Shown: positions 53,096 to 62,383 of the stretch, piece after piece
Layout of the letters: each line of letters begins with the position of its first letter
Position numbering within the stretch: position 1 is the stretch's first letter
Assembly: GCF_011022235.1 (NCBI RefSeq)
Contig: NZ_JAAIYP010000011.1
Location: 1-64,000 of the forward strand
Direction of reading: 5' to 3'
Length of the DNA stretch: 64,000 nucleotides
From: Magnetospirillum aberrantis SpK
Lineage (GTDB): Bacteria > Pseudomonadota > Alphaproteobacteria > Rhodospirillales > Magnetospirillaceae
Notes under the pieces: model-generated
The model's input: only the letters and a program-made list of their open reading frames with translations
The model's database searches: none
Told to the model about the DNA's origin: nothing
Made by a program: the position numbers and the translations under genes

Positions 53096-55453
53096 ATGAC
53101 CCCTGTCACCCTCAGCCTGCCGGTGCGCGGCATGACCTGCGCCGCGTGTTCGACGCGCCTGGAACGTGTGCTGGGCAAGTTGCCTGGGGTGGTGGCGGCC
53201 AGTGTGTCGTTGGCTTCCGAAACCGCCGATTTGCGCATAGATCCCGCCCGGACCGGTCCTGAACAGGTGGCCGAGGCGGTGACCAAGGCCGGCTTCTCGG
53301 TGCCCGAGGAAAGTTTCGAACTGGCCATTTCCGGCATGACCTGCGCCGCGTGTTCGACGCGCCTGGAGCGGGTGCTGGGCAAGCTGGCCGGCGTGCGCCG
53401 GGCCGAGGTCAATCTTGCGGCCGAGCGGGCCAACGTCACCGCCCTGGCCGGTGCGGTCACCGTTGCCGGTCTGGTGGTGGCGGTGACCAAGGCCGGATTC
53501 GGTGCCCAGCCGGTGACCGGCGGCCAGGACCAACTGGCGCGTGAGGAAGAGGAGCACGCCGCCGATCTGCGTCGCCAGACGGTGCGTCTGGTGGTGTCGG
53601 CGGTGCTGACGCTGCCCTTGGTGGTGGGGATGGTGGTTCCGGCGCTGGCGGTCCCGGCCTGGGCCCAATTGGTGTTGGCGACGCCGGTGCAGTTCTGGAT
53701 CGGCGCCCGCTTCTATGCCGGCGCCTGGGCGTCGCTCAGGGGCGGGGTGGGGAACATGGACGTGCTGGTCGCCATGGGAACCTCGGCCGCCTATGGGTTG
53801 TCGGCGTGGCACATGGCCCAAGGGCATTTCAATCACGACGTGATGTATTTCGAGGGCGCGGCGGTGGTCATCACCCTGGTCCTGTTGGGCAAGGTGCTGG
53901 AGACGCGGGCCAAGCGCTCGGCGGCCGGCGCCATCCGTGCCCTGATGAAGCTGCGCCCCGACACCGCGCGGGTGGAACAGGACGGGACGGTGATCGAGTT
54001 GCCGGCCGACGTGGTGCCGGTGGGGGCGATGGTCCTGGTGCGGCCGGGCGAGCGGGTGCCGGTGGACGGCATGGTCGCCGATGGCGTCAGTCAGGTTGAC
54101 GAATCCCTGGTAACCGGGGAAAGCCTGCCGGTGCTCAAGGAAGCCGGGGCCGAAGTGGTGGCGGGTGCGGTCAACGGCGACGGCCTGTTGCGGATTCGCG
54201 CCACCCGCGTCGGCACCGACAGCACCATCAACCGCATCATTCGCATGGTCCAGGGCGCCCAGGCGTCGAAGGCGCCGGTGCAAAAGCTGGTGGACCGCAT
54301 TTCGGCGGTGTTCGTGCCGGCGGTGGTGGCGGTGGCTGCATTGTCACTGTTGGGATGGGGATTGGTTGCCGGCGATTGGGGACAGGCGGCGGTGGCGGCC
54401 ATTTCCGTGCTGGTGATCGCCTGCCCCTGTGCCTTGGGGCTTGCCACTCCCACCGCCATCATGGTCGGAACCGGCACCGCCGCCCGTCACGGCATCCTGA
54501 TCAAGGATGCCGAGGCGCTGGAACGTGCCCACGCGGTCGGCGTGGTGGTGTTCGACAAGACCGGGACCTTGACCGAAGGACGGCCGGCGGTGGTGACCCA
54601 CCAGGGCGATTCCGATCTGGTGCGGCTGGTGGCCTCGGCGCAACAGGGCAGCGAGCATCCGCTGGCTCGGGCGGTCCTGGCGGCGGCCGAAGGCTTGGTC
54701 TTGTCGCCGGTGGCCGGGTTCCGCAGCCTGCCGGGACGCGGTTTGTCGGCGACGGTTGACGGGCGCTCCCTGATGGTGGGCTCGGCCCGTCTGATGGCGG
54801 AAAATTCCATCGATGTCGGCCCATGGCGCAGCGACGCCGAAGCCGAGGAAGCGCGCGGGCGCACCGTGATGTGGGCAGCGGAAGGCAACCGCGTGCTGGG
54901 TTTCATCGCCGTGGCCGATCCGGTCAAGCCAAGTGCCGCCCAGGCTGTCGCCGGCCTTCGCGCCCAGGGGATCGAGACGGTGATGCTGACCGGCGACAAC
55001 GCCCGTGCCGCCGCCTTCGTCGCCGCCCAGGTGGGGGTGGACCGGGTGCTGGCCGAGGTGTTGCCCGAGGACAAGGCGGCGGAGGTCGCCAAGCTGAAGG
55101 CCGAGAACAAGGTGGTCGCCATGGTCGGCGACGGCATCAACGACGCTCCGGCTTTGGCGGCGGCCGACATCGGCATCGCCATGGGCACCGGCACCGACGT
55201 CGCCATGCAGGCCGCCGGGATCACCCTGGTCAAGGGTGATCCCGGTCTGCTGCCGGCGGCGTTGTCGGTGTCGCGCGCCACCTATGGCAAGATTCGCCAG
55301 AACCTGTTCTGGGCTTTCGTCTATAACGTGGTCGCGTTGCCGGCGGCCGCGCTCGGGTTGCTCAATCCGGTGATCGCCGGGGCGGCCATGGCGTTCTCCA
55401 GCGTGTCGGTGGTATCCAATTCCTTGCTGCTGCGGCGCTGGAGGGGACGATGA
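53096..55453 (+). CDS. copA: copper-exporting P1B-type ATPase with two heavy-metal-binding domains
   Basis: A 785-residue pump that exports Cu(I) from the cytoplasm at the cost of ATP. Two HMA domains, each with GMTCAACSTRLE, lie at about 5-70 and 75-140. Eight membrane helices follow, with the ion-path 'IACPCALG' motif, the phosphorylation site 'DKTGTLTEG', the hinge 'GDGINDAPAL' and the TGE actuator 'VTGESLPV'. The start is ATG 53096 after 'aaggaga'; an in-frame ATG at 53036 would lie inside the promoter. The two HMA metal sites share 35 identical bases. The stop overlaps the cueR start (ATGA). Confidence 0.95.
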   Translation: MTPVTLSLPVRGMTCAACSTRLERVLGKLPGVVAASVSLASETADLRIDPARTGPEQVAEAVTKAGFSVPEESFELAISGMTCAACSTRLERVLGKLAGVRRAEVNLAAERANVTALAGAVTVAGLVVAVTKAGFGAQPVTGGQDQLAREEEEHAADLRRQTVRLVVSAVLTLPLVVGMVVPALAVPAWAQLVLATPVQFWIGARFYAGAWASLRGGVGNMDVLVAMGTSAAYGLSAWHMAQGHFNHDVMYFEGAAVVITLVLLGKVLETRAKRSAAGAIRALMKLRPDTARVEQDGTVIELPADVVPVGAMVLVRPGERVPVDGMVADGVSQVDESLVTGESLPVLKEAGAEVVAGAVNGDGLLRIRATRVGTDSTINRIIRMVQGAQASKAPVQKLVDRISAVFVPAVVAVAALSLLGWGLVAGDWGQAAVAAISVLVIACPCALGLATPTAIMVGTGTAARHGILIKDAEALERAHAVGVVVFDKTGTLTEGRPAVVTHQGDSDLVRLVASAQQGSEHPLARAVLAAAEGLVLSPVAGFRSLPGRGLSATVDGRSLMVGSARLMAENSIDVGPWRSDAEAEEARGRTVMWAAEGNRVLGFIAVADPVKPSAAQAVAGLRAQGIETVMLTGDNARAAAFVAAQVGVDRVLAEVLPEDKAAEVAKLKAENKVVAMVGDGINDAPALAAADIGIAMGTGTDVAMQAAGITLVKGDPGLLPAALSVSRATYGKIRQNLFWAFVYNVVALPAAALGLLNPVIAGAAMAFSSVSVVSNSLLLRRWRGR

Positions 55454-55848
55454 ATATCGGAACGGCGGCGGCACGTTCGGGCGTGCCGGCCAAGACCATC
55501 CGTTATTACGAAGGCATCGGCCTGATCAACAAGGTCGGACGCACGGCGGGCGGGTATCGCGATTATTCCGACATCGACGTCGAGACGCTGAAATTCATCC
55601 AAAGGGCGCGTTCCCTGGGATTCTCGGTCAAGGATGTGGCCGATCTGCTGGCGTTGTGGCAAGATCGCGACCGCGCCAGTTCCGAGGTCAAGCGTATCGC
55701 CGAGGGCCATGTGGAAGCCATCGGCCGCAAGATCGTCGAACTCGAGGAAATCCGCCGAACGTTGGAAACCTTGATCCATCGTTGCCATGGCGACGACCGG
55801 CCCGATTGCCCCATCCTGGAGGGGCTGGCCCATCCCTGTTGCTCCTGA
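55450..55848 (+). CDS. cueR: CueR-like MerR-family copper-responsive regulator
   Basis: A 132-residue MerR-type activator. The N-terminal winged helix has 'NIGTAAARSGVPAKTIRYYE' and 'GYRDYSDIDVETLKFI'. A dimerisation helix follows, and the Cu(I)-binding loop has Cys112 and Cys120 with seven residues between them (C-HGDDRPD-C), the spacing found in E. coli CueR. A C-terminal CCS tail is also present. It overlaps copA and should activate the two CueR-type promoters at 53036 and 57108 when copper rises, thereby controlling its own operon. Confidence 0.9.
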   Translation: MNIGTAAARSGVPAKTIRYYEGIGLINKVGRTAGGYRDYSDIDVETLKFIQRARSLGFSVKDVADLLALWQDRDRASSEVKRIAEGHVEAIGRKIVELEEIRRTLETLIHRCHGDDRPDCPILEGLAHPCCS

Positions 55849-55932
55849 GCGGGAAAGCGGCGCGGTTGCGGTCGGCGGGGCCGTCCCGCTATAACCCGTT
55901 CTCTTGTATTCCCAGGAAAGGAGAAGCCGGCG

Positions 55933-57111
55933 GTGTCGCGGCGCGAAATCCGGCGCATGCTGATGGAACCCAAACATCGGCTGGTGGAACGGCCGTGGGT
56001 GGTGCCGGCGTTGATGGCCGTGGTGCTGGTGGCCGGCGTCGGCATCGGGGTCGGTGTGGGCGTCAGCATGTTGCCCGACACGCCGGAACCCCGTGGCGTG
56101 ACGACCGCCTGGGAACAGGCTGAAATGGCGGTGGACCGCCCGCCCCGGCGCGAAGGCGGGGTGGAACTGCCGGACGGCGACATGCCGCCTTTCGTGCCTA
56201 TCGTGCCGTTGCCGCGTCCGCGTCCGGGGGGCGCCAACGACGACGGCATGCAATATATCGAGGACGTGCCCCAGGCCGATGTCGCCGACGACGTGCAACC
56301 GCCGCCGGTCTCCGAGGCTCCGGCTTTCCAGGCTCCGGCCCAATCCGCGTCGCTGATCCTGCCCTCGCCGCCGGTGGTGGCGCCGGGGCAACCGGCCTGG
56401 GTGAAATACGCTGTGCCAGCGCCGCCGACCCACGGCCGGCCGATGATCGCGGTGGTGATCGACGATCTGGGGGTGGACCGCCGACGTTCGGAAAAGGTCA
56501 TTCCGTTACGCGCGCCGCTGACCCTGGCCTGGATGACCTATGCCCAGGACTTGCCGCGCCTGACTCACGAGGCCCGCGCCCATGGCCATGAATTGCTGGT
56601 GCATGTGCCCATGCAGCCGCAAGGCGGCAATTGGGATCCCGGTCCCGATGTGCTGGAGGTCGGCGTCCATCCCGAGGAAAACCGTCGCCGCCTGACCTGG
56701 GGGCTGAACCGTTTCGAAGGCTTCGTCGGCATCAACAACCACATGGGGTCGCGTTTCACCGGCGACCGGGTCGGCATGGTCGTGGTGATGGAGGAACTGC
56801 GTCGGCGCGGCCTGCTGTTCCTCGATTCGGTGACCACCGAGAAAAGCGTCGGCCGCGAGACCGCGCGCTCTTACGGCGTGCCGTTCGCCGCCCGCAACGT
56901 GTTCATCGACAACGAGCAAAGCGTCGCCAAGGTGCTGGCACAGTTGCAAAAGGCCGAAGCACACGCCCGCAGATACGGTTCCGCCATCGCCATCGGCCAT
57001 CCCCACGATTCGACCATCGAGGCGTTGCGGCAATGGCTGCCCGGTCTCGAGGCCAAGGGCTTGGTGCTGGTACCGGTCAGCGCCATCGTGCGGGCCAACG
57101 CCATCCCTTGA
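55933..57111 (+). CDS. divergent polysaccharide deacetylase (YibQ family)
   Basis: A 392-residue envelope protein. A single N-terminal membrane anchor (about 24-48) and a Pro-rich, acidic linker precede the divergent polysaccharide deacetylase domain (about 165-385). Signatures are 'IAVVIDDLGVDRRRSE', 'HELLVHVPMQPQGG', 'VGINNHMGSRFT', 'FLDSVTTEKSV' and 'AIAIGHPHDSTIEAL'. GTG 55933 has 'aaaggag' upstream. The gene usually sits beside EnvC/CtpA peptidoglycan genes; here it is between cueR and the copZ-like gene, which looks like a rearranged location. Substrate unproven; a peptidoglycan-related role is likely. Confidence 0.8.
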   Translation: MSRREIRRMLMEPKHRLVERPWVVPALMAVVLVAGVGIGVGVGVSMLPDTPEPRGVTTAWEQAEMAVDRPPRREGGVELPDGDMPPFVPIVPLPRPRPGGANDDGMQYIEDVPQADVADDVQPPPVSEAPAFQAPAQSASLILPSPPVVAPGQPAWVKYAVPAPPTHGRPMIAVVIDDLGVDRRRSEKVIPLRAPLTLAWMTYAQDLPRLTHEARAHGHELLVHVPMQPQGGNWDPGPDVLEVGVHPEENRRRLTWGLNRFEGFVGINNHMGSRFTGDRVGMVVVMEELRRRGLLFLDSVTTEKSVGRETARSYGVPFAARNVFIDNEQSVAKVLAQLQKAEAHARRYGSAIAIGHPHDSTIEALRQWLPGLEAKGLVLVPVSAIVRANAIP

Positions 57112-57138
57112 CCTTCCCCCGGTGGGAAGGTTCACATT
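57108..57138 (+). promoter_or_regulatory. CueR-type operator/promoter of the copZ-like gene
   Basis: TTGACC (57108-57113), 19-base spacer, CACATT (57133-57138). The operator ACCTTCC-CCCGGTG-GGAAGGT (57111-57131) is a perfect inverted repeat matching the CueR consensus. It overlaps the last codons of the deacetylase gene and ends 32 bases before the copZ-like ATG. Confidence 0.8.
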
Positions 57139-57169
57139 GGGCCAGGATCACATCTCGGGAGAGTTCCCC

Positions 57170-57370
57170 ATGACCAGCACCTATCGCGTCACCGGCATGA
57201 GCTGCGGTGGTTGCGCCCGTTCCGTGGAAACCGCCATCAAGGCACTGGCGCCCGCCGCCATTGTCAACGTCGACCTGGACGCCAAGGCGGTGACCGTGGA
57301 CGGCGCCAGCGCCGACCAGGTCAAACAGGCGGTGGACGATGCCGGCTTCGGTTTCGAGGGCGCGGTCTAA
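57170..57370 (+). CDS. copZ: copper chaperone with heavy-metal-associated domain (CopZ-like)
   Basis: A 66-residue single-domain protein with the metal-binding motif 'VTGMSCGGCARSVETAI' (GMxCxxC). It has the ferredoxin-like HMA pattern ending 'VKQAVDDAGFGFEG'. The role is to carry Cu(I) in the cytoplasm to CopA. The start is ATG 57170 with 'cgggagag' upstream; an earlier ATG at 57122 lies inside the CueR promoter. A CueR operator directly precedes the gene. The stop overlaps, by 4 bases, the convergent stop of the alpha/beta hydrolase gene. Confidence 0.88.
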   Translation: MTSTYRVTGMSCGGCARSVETAIKALAPAAIVNVDLDAKAVTVDGASADQVKQAVDDAGFGFEGAV

Positions 57371-58257
57371 GCAACCACCCGGTCCGGCCACGGATTGACG
57401 CCGTCTTGCAGCCAACGCACGGTGTCGGGCCAGAAGCGGTCGGCGTGGCGGTCGTGGAACATGCTGAAATGGCCGACCCGGTCGAAGCCCAGGTCGGCCG
57501 GCAGTACTTCCGCCTGGATGCGCCGCGCCCCGGTGTAATAGTCAAGCCCCGCCCGCACGGCGTCGCGGGTGCCGTATTCGTCGTCCGACAGGGCGATGGA
57601 CAGGATGTCGGCCCGCACGGCGGCGAAGTTGTGCAGAATCGCCGTCCGTTCCGCCGCCGGATAGCTGGATTCCATGCGGCGGCGGCGGAAGCTCCATTCC
57701 AACGCCACGCCGGCCGGCAAGTCCTCGAGCCAACCCAGGCGCTTGCCGGGGAAATAGCCCAATCCCAGGGTCAGGGCCGGCATCACCACATGCCAGCGCC
57801 ACAACAGGCCCAGACGCTTGGTGGAACGGTAGTTGCGCCAGAACGCATATTGCCCGCCGATCGCCAGGATGCGGTCGATGCGTGACGCCATCGGCGCGAA
57901 ACCGGGCAGGAAGCCGCCGATGCTGTGGCCGACCACGCCCAGGAAGCCGTGCGGGTCGCGCAGGCGGGCCCAGTGCACCACCGCGTCGAAATCAAATTCG
58001 CCCCAATGCCGCCATTCCATCCTGAGATCGCGCAGCCGTTCGGGGCGCGAGGCACCGATGCCGCGATAATCGTAGGTGACCACGTCAAAGCCCTGGTTGG
58101 TCAGGAAGCGGGCGTAGCGGTGGTAATAGCCGGCGGCGACGCCGGTGGCGGCGTTGACGATGACCGTGCCGTTCCGGGGGCCTTGGGCGGATTGCCACAG
58201 ATGCCCGCCCAGGCGGAAACCGTCGCGGCAGGAAATGTGAAGGGGTTGGGCGTCCAA
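57367..58257 (-). CDS. alpha/beta hydrolase
   Basis: An alpha/beta-hydrolase-fold protein of about 296 residues, cytoplasmic. The nucleophile elbow is 'GVVGHSIGGFLPG' (GHSIG), the oxyanion region is 'VNAATGVAAGYYHRYA', the acid lies near 'DEYGTRDA', and the His is in 'DRVGHFSMF'. The start is uncertain: TTG 58257 gives the normal length, but the frame is open up to ATG 58434, and TTG 58323 is another option. The region 58369-58422 looks like the terminator of fixX, which argues for a start below it. Substrate unknown. Confidence 0.75.
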   Translation of the reverse strand: MDAQPLHISCRDGFRLGGHLWQSAQGPRNGTVIVNAATGVAAGYYHRYARFLTNQGFDVVTYDYRGIGASRPERLRDLRMEWRHWGEFDFDAVVHWARLRDPHGFLGVVGHSIGGFLPGFAPMASRIDRILAIGGQYAFWRNYRSTKRLGLLWRWHVVMPALTLGLGYFPGKRLGWLEDLPAGVALEWSFRRRRMESSYPAAERTAILHNFAAVRADILSIALSDDEYGTRDAVRAGLDYYTGARRIQAEVLPADLGFDRVGHFSMFHDRHADRFWPDTVRWLQDGVNPWPDRVVA

Positions 58258-58368
58258 GGGGGTGTGGTCCGGGGTGGTTGCGGTCGGACCAGCATAGTAG
58301 GGGCGGCGTCGTGTCGCCGCCAAACGAGAAGAGCTTGCCCCGCCCTTAAGGGAAGCTTGTCGAGGACA

Positions 58369-58422
58369 ACCCCCGTCCGCGCCGATCCGCCAGGGAGGAG
58401 AGCGGGCGACGCGGACGGGGGT
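58369..58422 (-). terminator. 13-bp hairpin downstream of fixX
   Basis: ACCCCCGTCCGCG (58369-58381) pairs exactly with CGCGGACGGGGGT (58410-58422) across a 28-base loop. It lies 34 bases past the fixX stop on the minus strand. There is only a weak T-rich tail (TTGTCC), so rho-independent termination is likely but not certain. Confidence 0.5.
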
Positions 58423-58455
58423 AGAGAGGCGCAAGGGGGAAGGGGGATGCGCCGC

Positions 58456-58734
58456 TCAACCGAACTTGAACAAGATGCCGTAGCCGCCGCGCGGATAATC
58501 CCACTGAAGCTCGCCGGTGCCGGCACAGATGACGCGGCAGGTGCCGCATTCCAGGCAGCCGTCGGGGGTGACGACCACCGAACCGTCTTCCTCTTCGGCG
58601 TAACAGCCGGCCGGGCACACGGTGACCAAGCTTTTCAGGGCCGGCGACGGCGCGCCCTTGGCGACGATGGCGATGTGGGGGTGTCCCTCGTCCACCATGT
58701 AGCGGTTGTTGTAGAGTTTTTCCTCGACCTTCAT
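58456..58734 (-). CDS. fixX: ferredoxin-like protein FixX
   Basis: A 92-residue ferredoxin of the FixABCX electron-bifurcating complex, which feeds low-potential electrons to nitrogenase. The C-terminal cluster motif is 'CLECGTCRVIC', preceded by 'TVCPAGCYAEE', giving the ligands for a [4Fe-4S] cluster. The start is MKVEEKLYNNRY (58734) after the strong site 'aggagg'; the longer upstream frame overlaps fixC. It is the last gene of the operon and 10 bases from fixC. Confidence 0.93.
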   Translation of the reverse strand: MKVEEKLYNNRYMVDEGHPHIAIVAKGAPSPALKSLVTVCPAGCYAEEEDGSVVVTPDGCLECGTCRVICAGTGELQWDYPRGGYGILFKFG

Positions 58735-58744
58735 CGTCGCCTCC

Positions 58745-60043
58745 TCAGCGCCACGCACGGGCGATCTTGACCGCGTCGCCGATCAGGCCGCGCAGACGGC
58801 GCCCCGAACGGAAGGTGCGGAAAATGGTCTTTTCCTTGTCCAGCTTGGGCATGCCATCGACACGGAACCAGGTCTCTGCCGCCTTGCTGAGCAGGTTGGG
58901 GTAGGTGGTGACGAACTGCCGGTTCTCGTGCAGGATTTCCGGCAGGTTCTTGTATTTCTTCAGGTCCTTCATGACGAAGCTGTCTTCCAGCGTCTTGCGG
59001 TAACGCGCCAGGTTGGCTTCGGTCATGGACTTGCCCTCGGCCTTCAGGGCGACCACGGTCTCGGCGGCCATGCGACCGGTCTCCATGGCAAGGTTCGAGC
59101 CCTCGCGGTGCATGGAATTCACGAACTGGCCGGAATCGCCGACGATCAGCCAGCCGTCGCCATGCAGCTTGGGGATGGCCTTGTAGCCGCCCTCGGGGAT
59201 CAGGTGGGCGGCATATTCCTTGACCTCGGAGCCTTCGATCAGCGGCGCGATCGACGGATGCTTCTTGAACTTGTCGAGCATCACGTAGGGGCTGGTGCCG
59301 CTGTCGCGGAAGTCGGATACCAGACAGCCGATGCCGACCGACAGCGATTCGCCGTTGGTGTACAGGAAGGCGGTGCCCATCAGGCCCATGGTGACGGTAC
59401 CCAAGGCCTCGATCACCACGCCTTCGTTGTCCTTCACGTTGAAACGCTGTTCGATCACCTCACGCGGCAGGAAGTGCATCTCCTTGACCGCCAGCGCGGC
59501 GTGTTCGGGCTTGATCTCGTCGCGGATGCCGGAACGCTGTCCGACCAGCGAGTTGACGCCGTCGGCCAGGATCACCACGTCGGCGTGGATGACGCTGTCG
59601 TCGCGGTCGGTCTTGATGCCGACCACCTTGCCTTTTTCGTCGCGGGCCAGTTCGGTGACGGTGGTTTCGCACACCACCAGGGCGCCGGCCTCGCGGACCT
59701 TGGAGTTGAACCACTTGTCGAACTGGGCGCGGACGATGGTGTAGCGGTTGGGACGTTCCTCGTTGAAGGTGTCCGAACGGTAATGGGTGCCGCAATGGGA
59801 CCTGTCGTCCAGCATCCACAGGCGCTGCTCGACGATGTGACGTTCGAGCGGCGCTTCCTCGCGGAAGTCGGGAATGATCTTCTCAAGGCTGGTGGCGTAC
59901 AGGATGGCGCCCTGGACGTTCTTCGAACCCGAGGTTTCGCCGCGCTCCACCTGAAGCACCGACAGGCCGGCCTTGGCCAGGACATAGGCGGCGGAATTGC
60001 CGGAGGGACCGGCTCCGACCACGATGGCGTCGAACTTTTCCAT
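58745..60043 (-). CDS. fixC: FixC, electron-transfer flavoprotein-quinone oxidoreductase-like
   Basis: A 432-residue FAD protein related to ETF-ubiquinone oxidoreductase; in FixABCX it takes electrons from FixAB and passes them to quinone and FixX. The FAD fold '[18 protein letters not shown]' starts at residue 5. Other family segments are '[13 protein letters not shown]', '[20 protein letters not shown]' in parts and '[18 protein letters not shown]'. It lies 15 bases after fixB. Confidence 0.95.
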   Translation of the reverse strand: MEKFDAIVVGAGPSGNSAAYVLAKAGLSVLQVERGETSGSKNVQGAILYATSLEKIIPDFREEAPLERHIVEQRLWMLDDRSHCGTHYRSDTFNEERPNRYTIVRAQFDKWFNSKVREAGALVVCETTVTELARDEKGKVVGIKTDRDDSVIHADVVILADGVNSLVGQRSGIRDEIKPEHAALAVKEMHFLPREVIEQRFNVKDNEGVVIEALGTVTMGLMGTAFLYTNGESLSVGIGCLVSDFRDSGTSPYVMLDKFKKHPSIAPLIEGSEVKEYAAHLIPEGGYKAIPKLHGDGWLIVGDSGQFVNSMHREGSNLAMETGRMAAETVVALKAEGKSMTEANLARYRKTLEDSFVMKDLKKYKNLPEILHENRQFVTTYPNLLSKAAETWFRVDGMPKLDKEKTIFRTFRSGRRLRGLIGDAVKIARAWR

Positions 60044-60058
60044 GGTGGGGGCTCTCCT

Positions 60059-61150
60059 TTACTCGGCCGCTTGCGAACGCGACAGGTGACGGCGGAACGC
60101 CTCGGTCAGCGCCGGCAGTACGGTCAGCGCGTCGCCGACGATGCCTTGGTGAGCGAAGTCGAAGATGGGCGCGTTGGGGTCGGTGTTGATGGCCAGGATC
60201 TGGTCGGCGCCTTCGACGCCGACCCGGTGCTGGATGGCGCCCGAGATGCCGGCGGCGATGTAAAGACGTGGCCGGATGGTCTTGCCGGTCTGGCCGATCT
60301 GGCGCGAGGCATCGATCCAGCCCTTTTGCACCAGTGGCCGCGAGCCGCCATATTCGGCGCCCAGGACGGCGGCCAGATCCTTGACCAACTTGAAGTTCTC
60401 GGGCTTGCCCAGGCCGACGCCGCCGGCCACCACCACGTCGGCATAGGCCAGGTGCGCGTCTTCCTTGGCGGCGTCGGGGATGAAGTCCAGAATCTTGGTG
60501 ACCACGCTTTCCTCGGCCATGCCCAGCGGATGCAGCACGATGCCGCCGCTGCGGCCCGGCTGGCGGTCGGGCATGGCCATGACGCGCGGGCGGATGGTCG
60601 CCATTTGCGGGCGGACGTTCAGGGTGTAGATGGTGCACAACAGCGAGCCGCCGAAGGTCGGGCGGGTGGCGCCCAAGGAACGGTCGTCGTCGATGGCCAG
60701 CGCCGTGCAATCGGCGGTCAGGCCGGTCTTCAACGTGGTCGCCACCGATCCGGCGAGGTCGCGGCCCAGGTTGGTGGCGCCCAGCAACAAAATCTCGGGC
60801 TTGTAGGTGTTGACCAGTTCGGTCATGCCCTTGGTGTAGGTTTCGTTGCGGTAATCGGCCAGCAACGGGTCCTGGATGGTGTAGACCTTGTCGGCGCCGT
60901 ATTCATAGGCGGTGGCGATGGCGGCGTCGCAGCCGTCGCCGCTGGCGCCCATGACCACGCCGGCCAGTTCCACGCCCAGCTTGTCGGCCAGCTTGCGGCC
61001 TTCACCCATCAATTCCCACGACACCGGGTGAACCTGGCCGCGTTCCACTTCCACGAACACCCAGACGTCCTTGTAGGTCTTGAAGTGGTCGGACAGTTCG
61101 GCCTTCATCTTGCCGCGCGAGGGCGCCGCGGCGGGTTTGGCTTCGCTCAT
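60059..61150 (-). CDS. fixB: FixB, electron-transfer flavoprotein alpha-subunit-like
   Basis: A 363-residue ETF-alpha homologue. The C-terminal FAD-binding domain shows 'GARKSG'-type residues as '[20 protein letters not shown]' (parts), '[19 protein letters not shown]' (parts) and '[21 protein letters not shown]' (parts). The N-terminal domain has '[20 protein letters not shown]'. With FixA it forms the NADH-oxidising bifurcating flavoprotein of the Fix complex. It is 13 bases after fixA in the same transcript. Confidence 0.95.
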   Translation of the reverse strand: MSEAKPAAAPSRGKMKAELSDHFKTYKDVWVFVEVERGQVHPVSWELMGEGRKLADKLGVELAGVVMGASGDGCDAAIATAYEYGADKVYTIQDPLLADYRNETYTKGMTELVNTYKPEILLLGATNLGRDLAGSVATTLKTGLTADCTALAIDDDRSLGATRPTFGGSLLCTIYTLNVRPQMATIRPRVMAMPDRQPGRSGGIVLHPLGMAEESVVTKILDFIPDAAKEDAHLAYADVVVAGGVGLGKPENFKLVKDLAAVLGAEYGGSRPLVQKGWIDASRQIGQTGKTIRPRLYIAAGISGAIQHRVGVEGADQILAINTDPNAPIFDFAHQGIVGDALTVLPALTEAFRRHLSRSQAAE

Positions 61151-61163
61151 CTCTCAAGTCTCC

Positions 61164-62006
61164 TTAGGCGCCGGTCTGGCGGAAGAGGGTCTCTTCCAGC
61201 CGGCCATCGGCGGCGAACAGGGCGGCCACGGTGGCGGAGGCGATGTCGCCGCCCTCCGCGGCCTCGATCATCTTGGCCTTTTCCTTGCGCGGCTGAGGGG
61301 CGAACACCTTCTTGACCACGGTGGGCGACCCCTTGAGGCCGCACAGCGCGATGTCGGCGATGCCGGCGGCGGCGGCGTTCCACACGGTGATCTCGGTGCG
61401 GGCGGCGCGCAGCATGTCGGCCATGGTGCCGCGGCGCACGGTGTTGGTGTGTTCCAGCATGGTGACCAGGCATGGCAAGGCGGTGGTCAGAACCTGCACG
61501 CCGCCTTCGGCACGGCGCTCGACGGTGATCTTGCGGGCGCCAAGATCGACGGCGCGGATCTTTTCCACATAGGTCAACTGGTTCAGCTCAAGACGCTTGG
61601 CGATGCCGGGTCCGACCTGGGCTGTGTCGCCGTCGATGGTCTGTTTGCCGCAAAACACCATGTCCACCGGGTCGGTTTCCGACAATTTGGCGATGGCCGA
61701 GGACAGCGCGAACGATGTGGCCAGAGTATCCGACCCGGCGAAGAAGCGGTCGGACAACAACACCGCGGCGTCGGCGCCGATGGACAGCGCCTTGCGCAAC
61801 GCCTGATCGGCCATGGGCGGGCCCATGGTCAGGACGGTGACCTTGCCGTTGAACTGGTCGCGCAGGCGCAACGCTTCTTCCAGCGAATAGAGGTCGTAGG
61901 GGTTGATGATGGTGGGCACACCCTGGCGCATGATGGTGTTGGTCACCGGATGCACGCGAATCTGGGCGCTGTCCGGCACCTGCTTGATGCAGACGACGAT
62001 ATGCAT
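61164..62006 (-). CDS. fixA: FixA, electron-transfer flavoprotein beta-subunit-like
   Basis: A 280-residue ETF-beta homologue binding the bifurcating flavin with FixB. Signatures are 'MHIVVCIKQVPDSAQIRVHP', 'INPYDLYSLEEALRLRDQF', 'TVLTMGPPMADQALRKALS' and 'FCGKQTIDGDTAQVGPGIA'. The N-terminus MHIVVCIKQVPD is the usual beginning of the family. It lies 23 bases after nifW and starts the fixABCX block, whose job is to supply reduced ferredoxin/flavodoxin to nitrogenase. Confidence 0.95.
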   Translation of the reverse strand: MHIVVCIKQVPDSAQIRVHPVTNTIMRQGVPTIINPYDLYSLEEALRLRDQFNGKVTVLTMGPPMADQALRKALSIGADAAVLLSDRFFAGSDTLATSFALSSAIAKLSETDPVDMVFCGKQTIDGDTAQVGPGIAKRLELNQLTYVEKIRAVDLGARKITVERRAEGGVQVLTTALPCLVTMLEHTNTVRRGTMADMLRAARTEITVWNAAAAGIADIALCGLKGSPTVVKKVFAPQPRKEKAKMIEAAEGGDIASATVAALFAADGRLEETLFRQTGA

Positions 62007-62029
62007 GGGTACTCCTGGGCTCGGGCTGC

Positions 62030-62368
62030 TCAGCGGACAGAGCGGATGGACGACAGCGGCACGAAACCGGTCTTGGTGTCCTTGAAGACCTTGAAATCCT
62101 TGAGACCCTGGCCCGAGGCGAATTCGAGATAGGCCTTTTCCAGGGCATGGCGGCAGGCGACGCGCTGGGCGCCGTCCTCGAGCGCACGCAGTGCCGACAT
62201 GTCCAACAGCGCGTTGAAGCGCTTGAGGATATGCAGGCGGTGGACGCTGACCACCTGTTGGTCGAAGGCGACGTCAAGGATGTCGAAGAATTCCTCGGCG
62301 GCGGACAGCCGGGCGAGGGTGTCGAGGAAGCTGCCGTCGGCAGGCTTGCACTGGGCGGGGCTGCACAT
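62030..62368 (-). CDS. nifW: nitrogenase-stabilizing/protective protein NifW
   Basis: A 112-residue protein thought to protect or help mature the MoFe protein of nitrogenase. Family signatures are 'LSAAEEFFDILDVAFDQQVV', 'VHRLHILKRFN' and 'CRHALEKAYLEFA' and 'VFKDTKTGFVPLSSI'. Length is normal. It is preceded by nifV (15-base gap) and followed by fixA, the same nifV-nifW-fixABC order seen in Azospirillum-type nif clusters. Confidence 0.92.
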   Translation of the reverse strand: MCSPAQCKPADGSFLDTLARLSAAEEFFDILDVAFDQQVVSVHRLHILKRFNALLDMSALRALEDGAQRVACRHALEKAYLEFASGQGLKDFKVFKDTKTGFVPLSSIRSVR

Positions 62369-62383
62369 GGTGGCTCTCCTTGT

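Noticed and set aside
58258-58434. N-terminal extension of the alpha/beta hydrolase
   Set aside because: It crosses a 13-bp hairpin that looks like the fixX terminator, and the predicted residues have no family resemblance; kept only as an alternative start.
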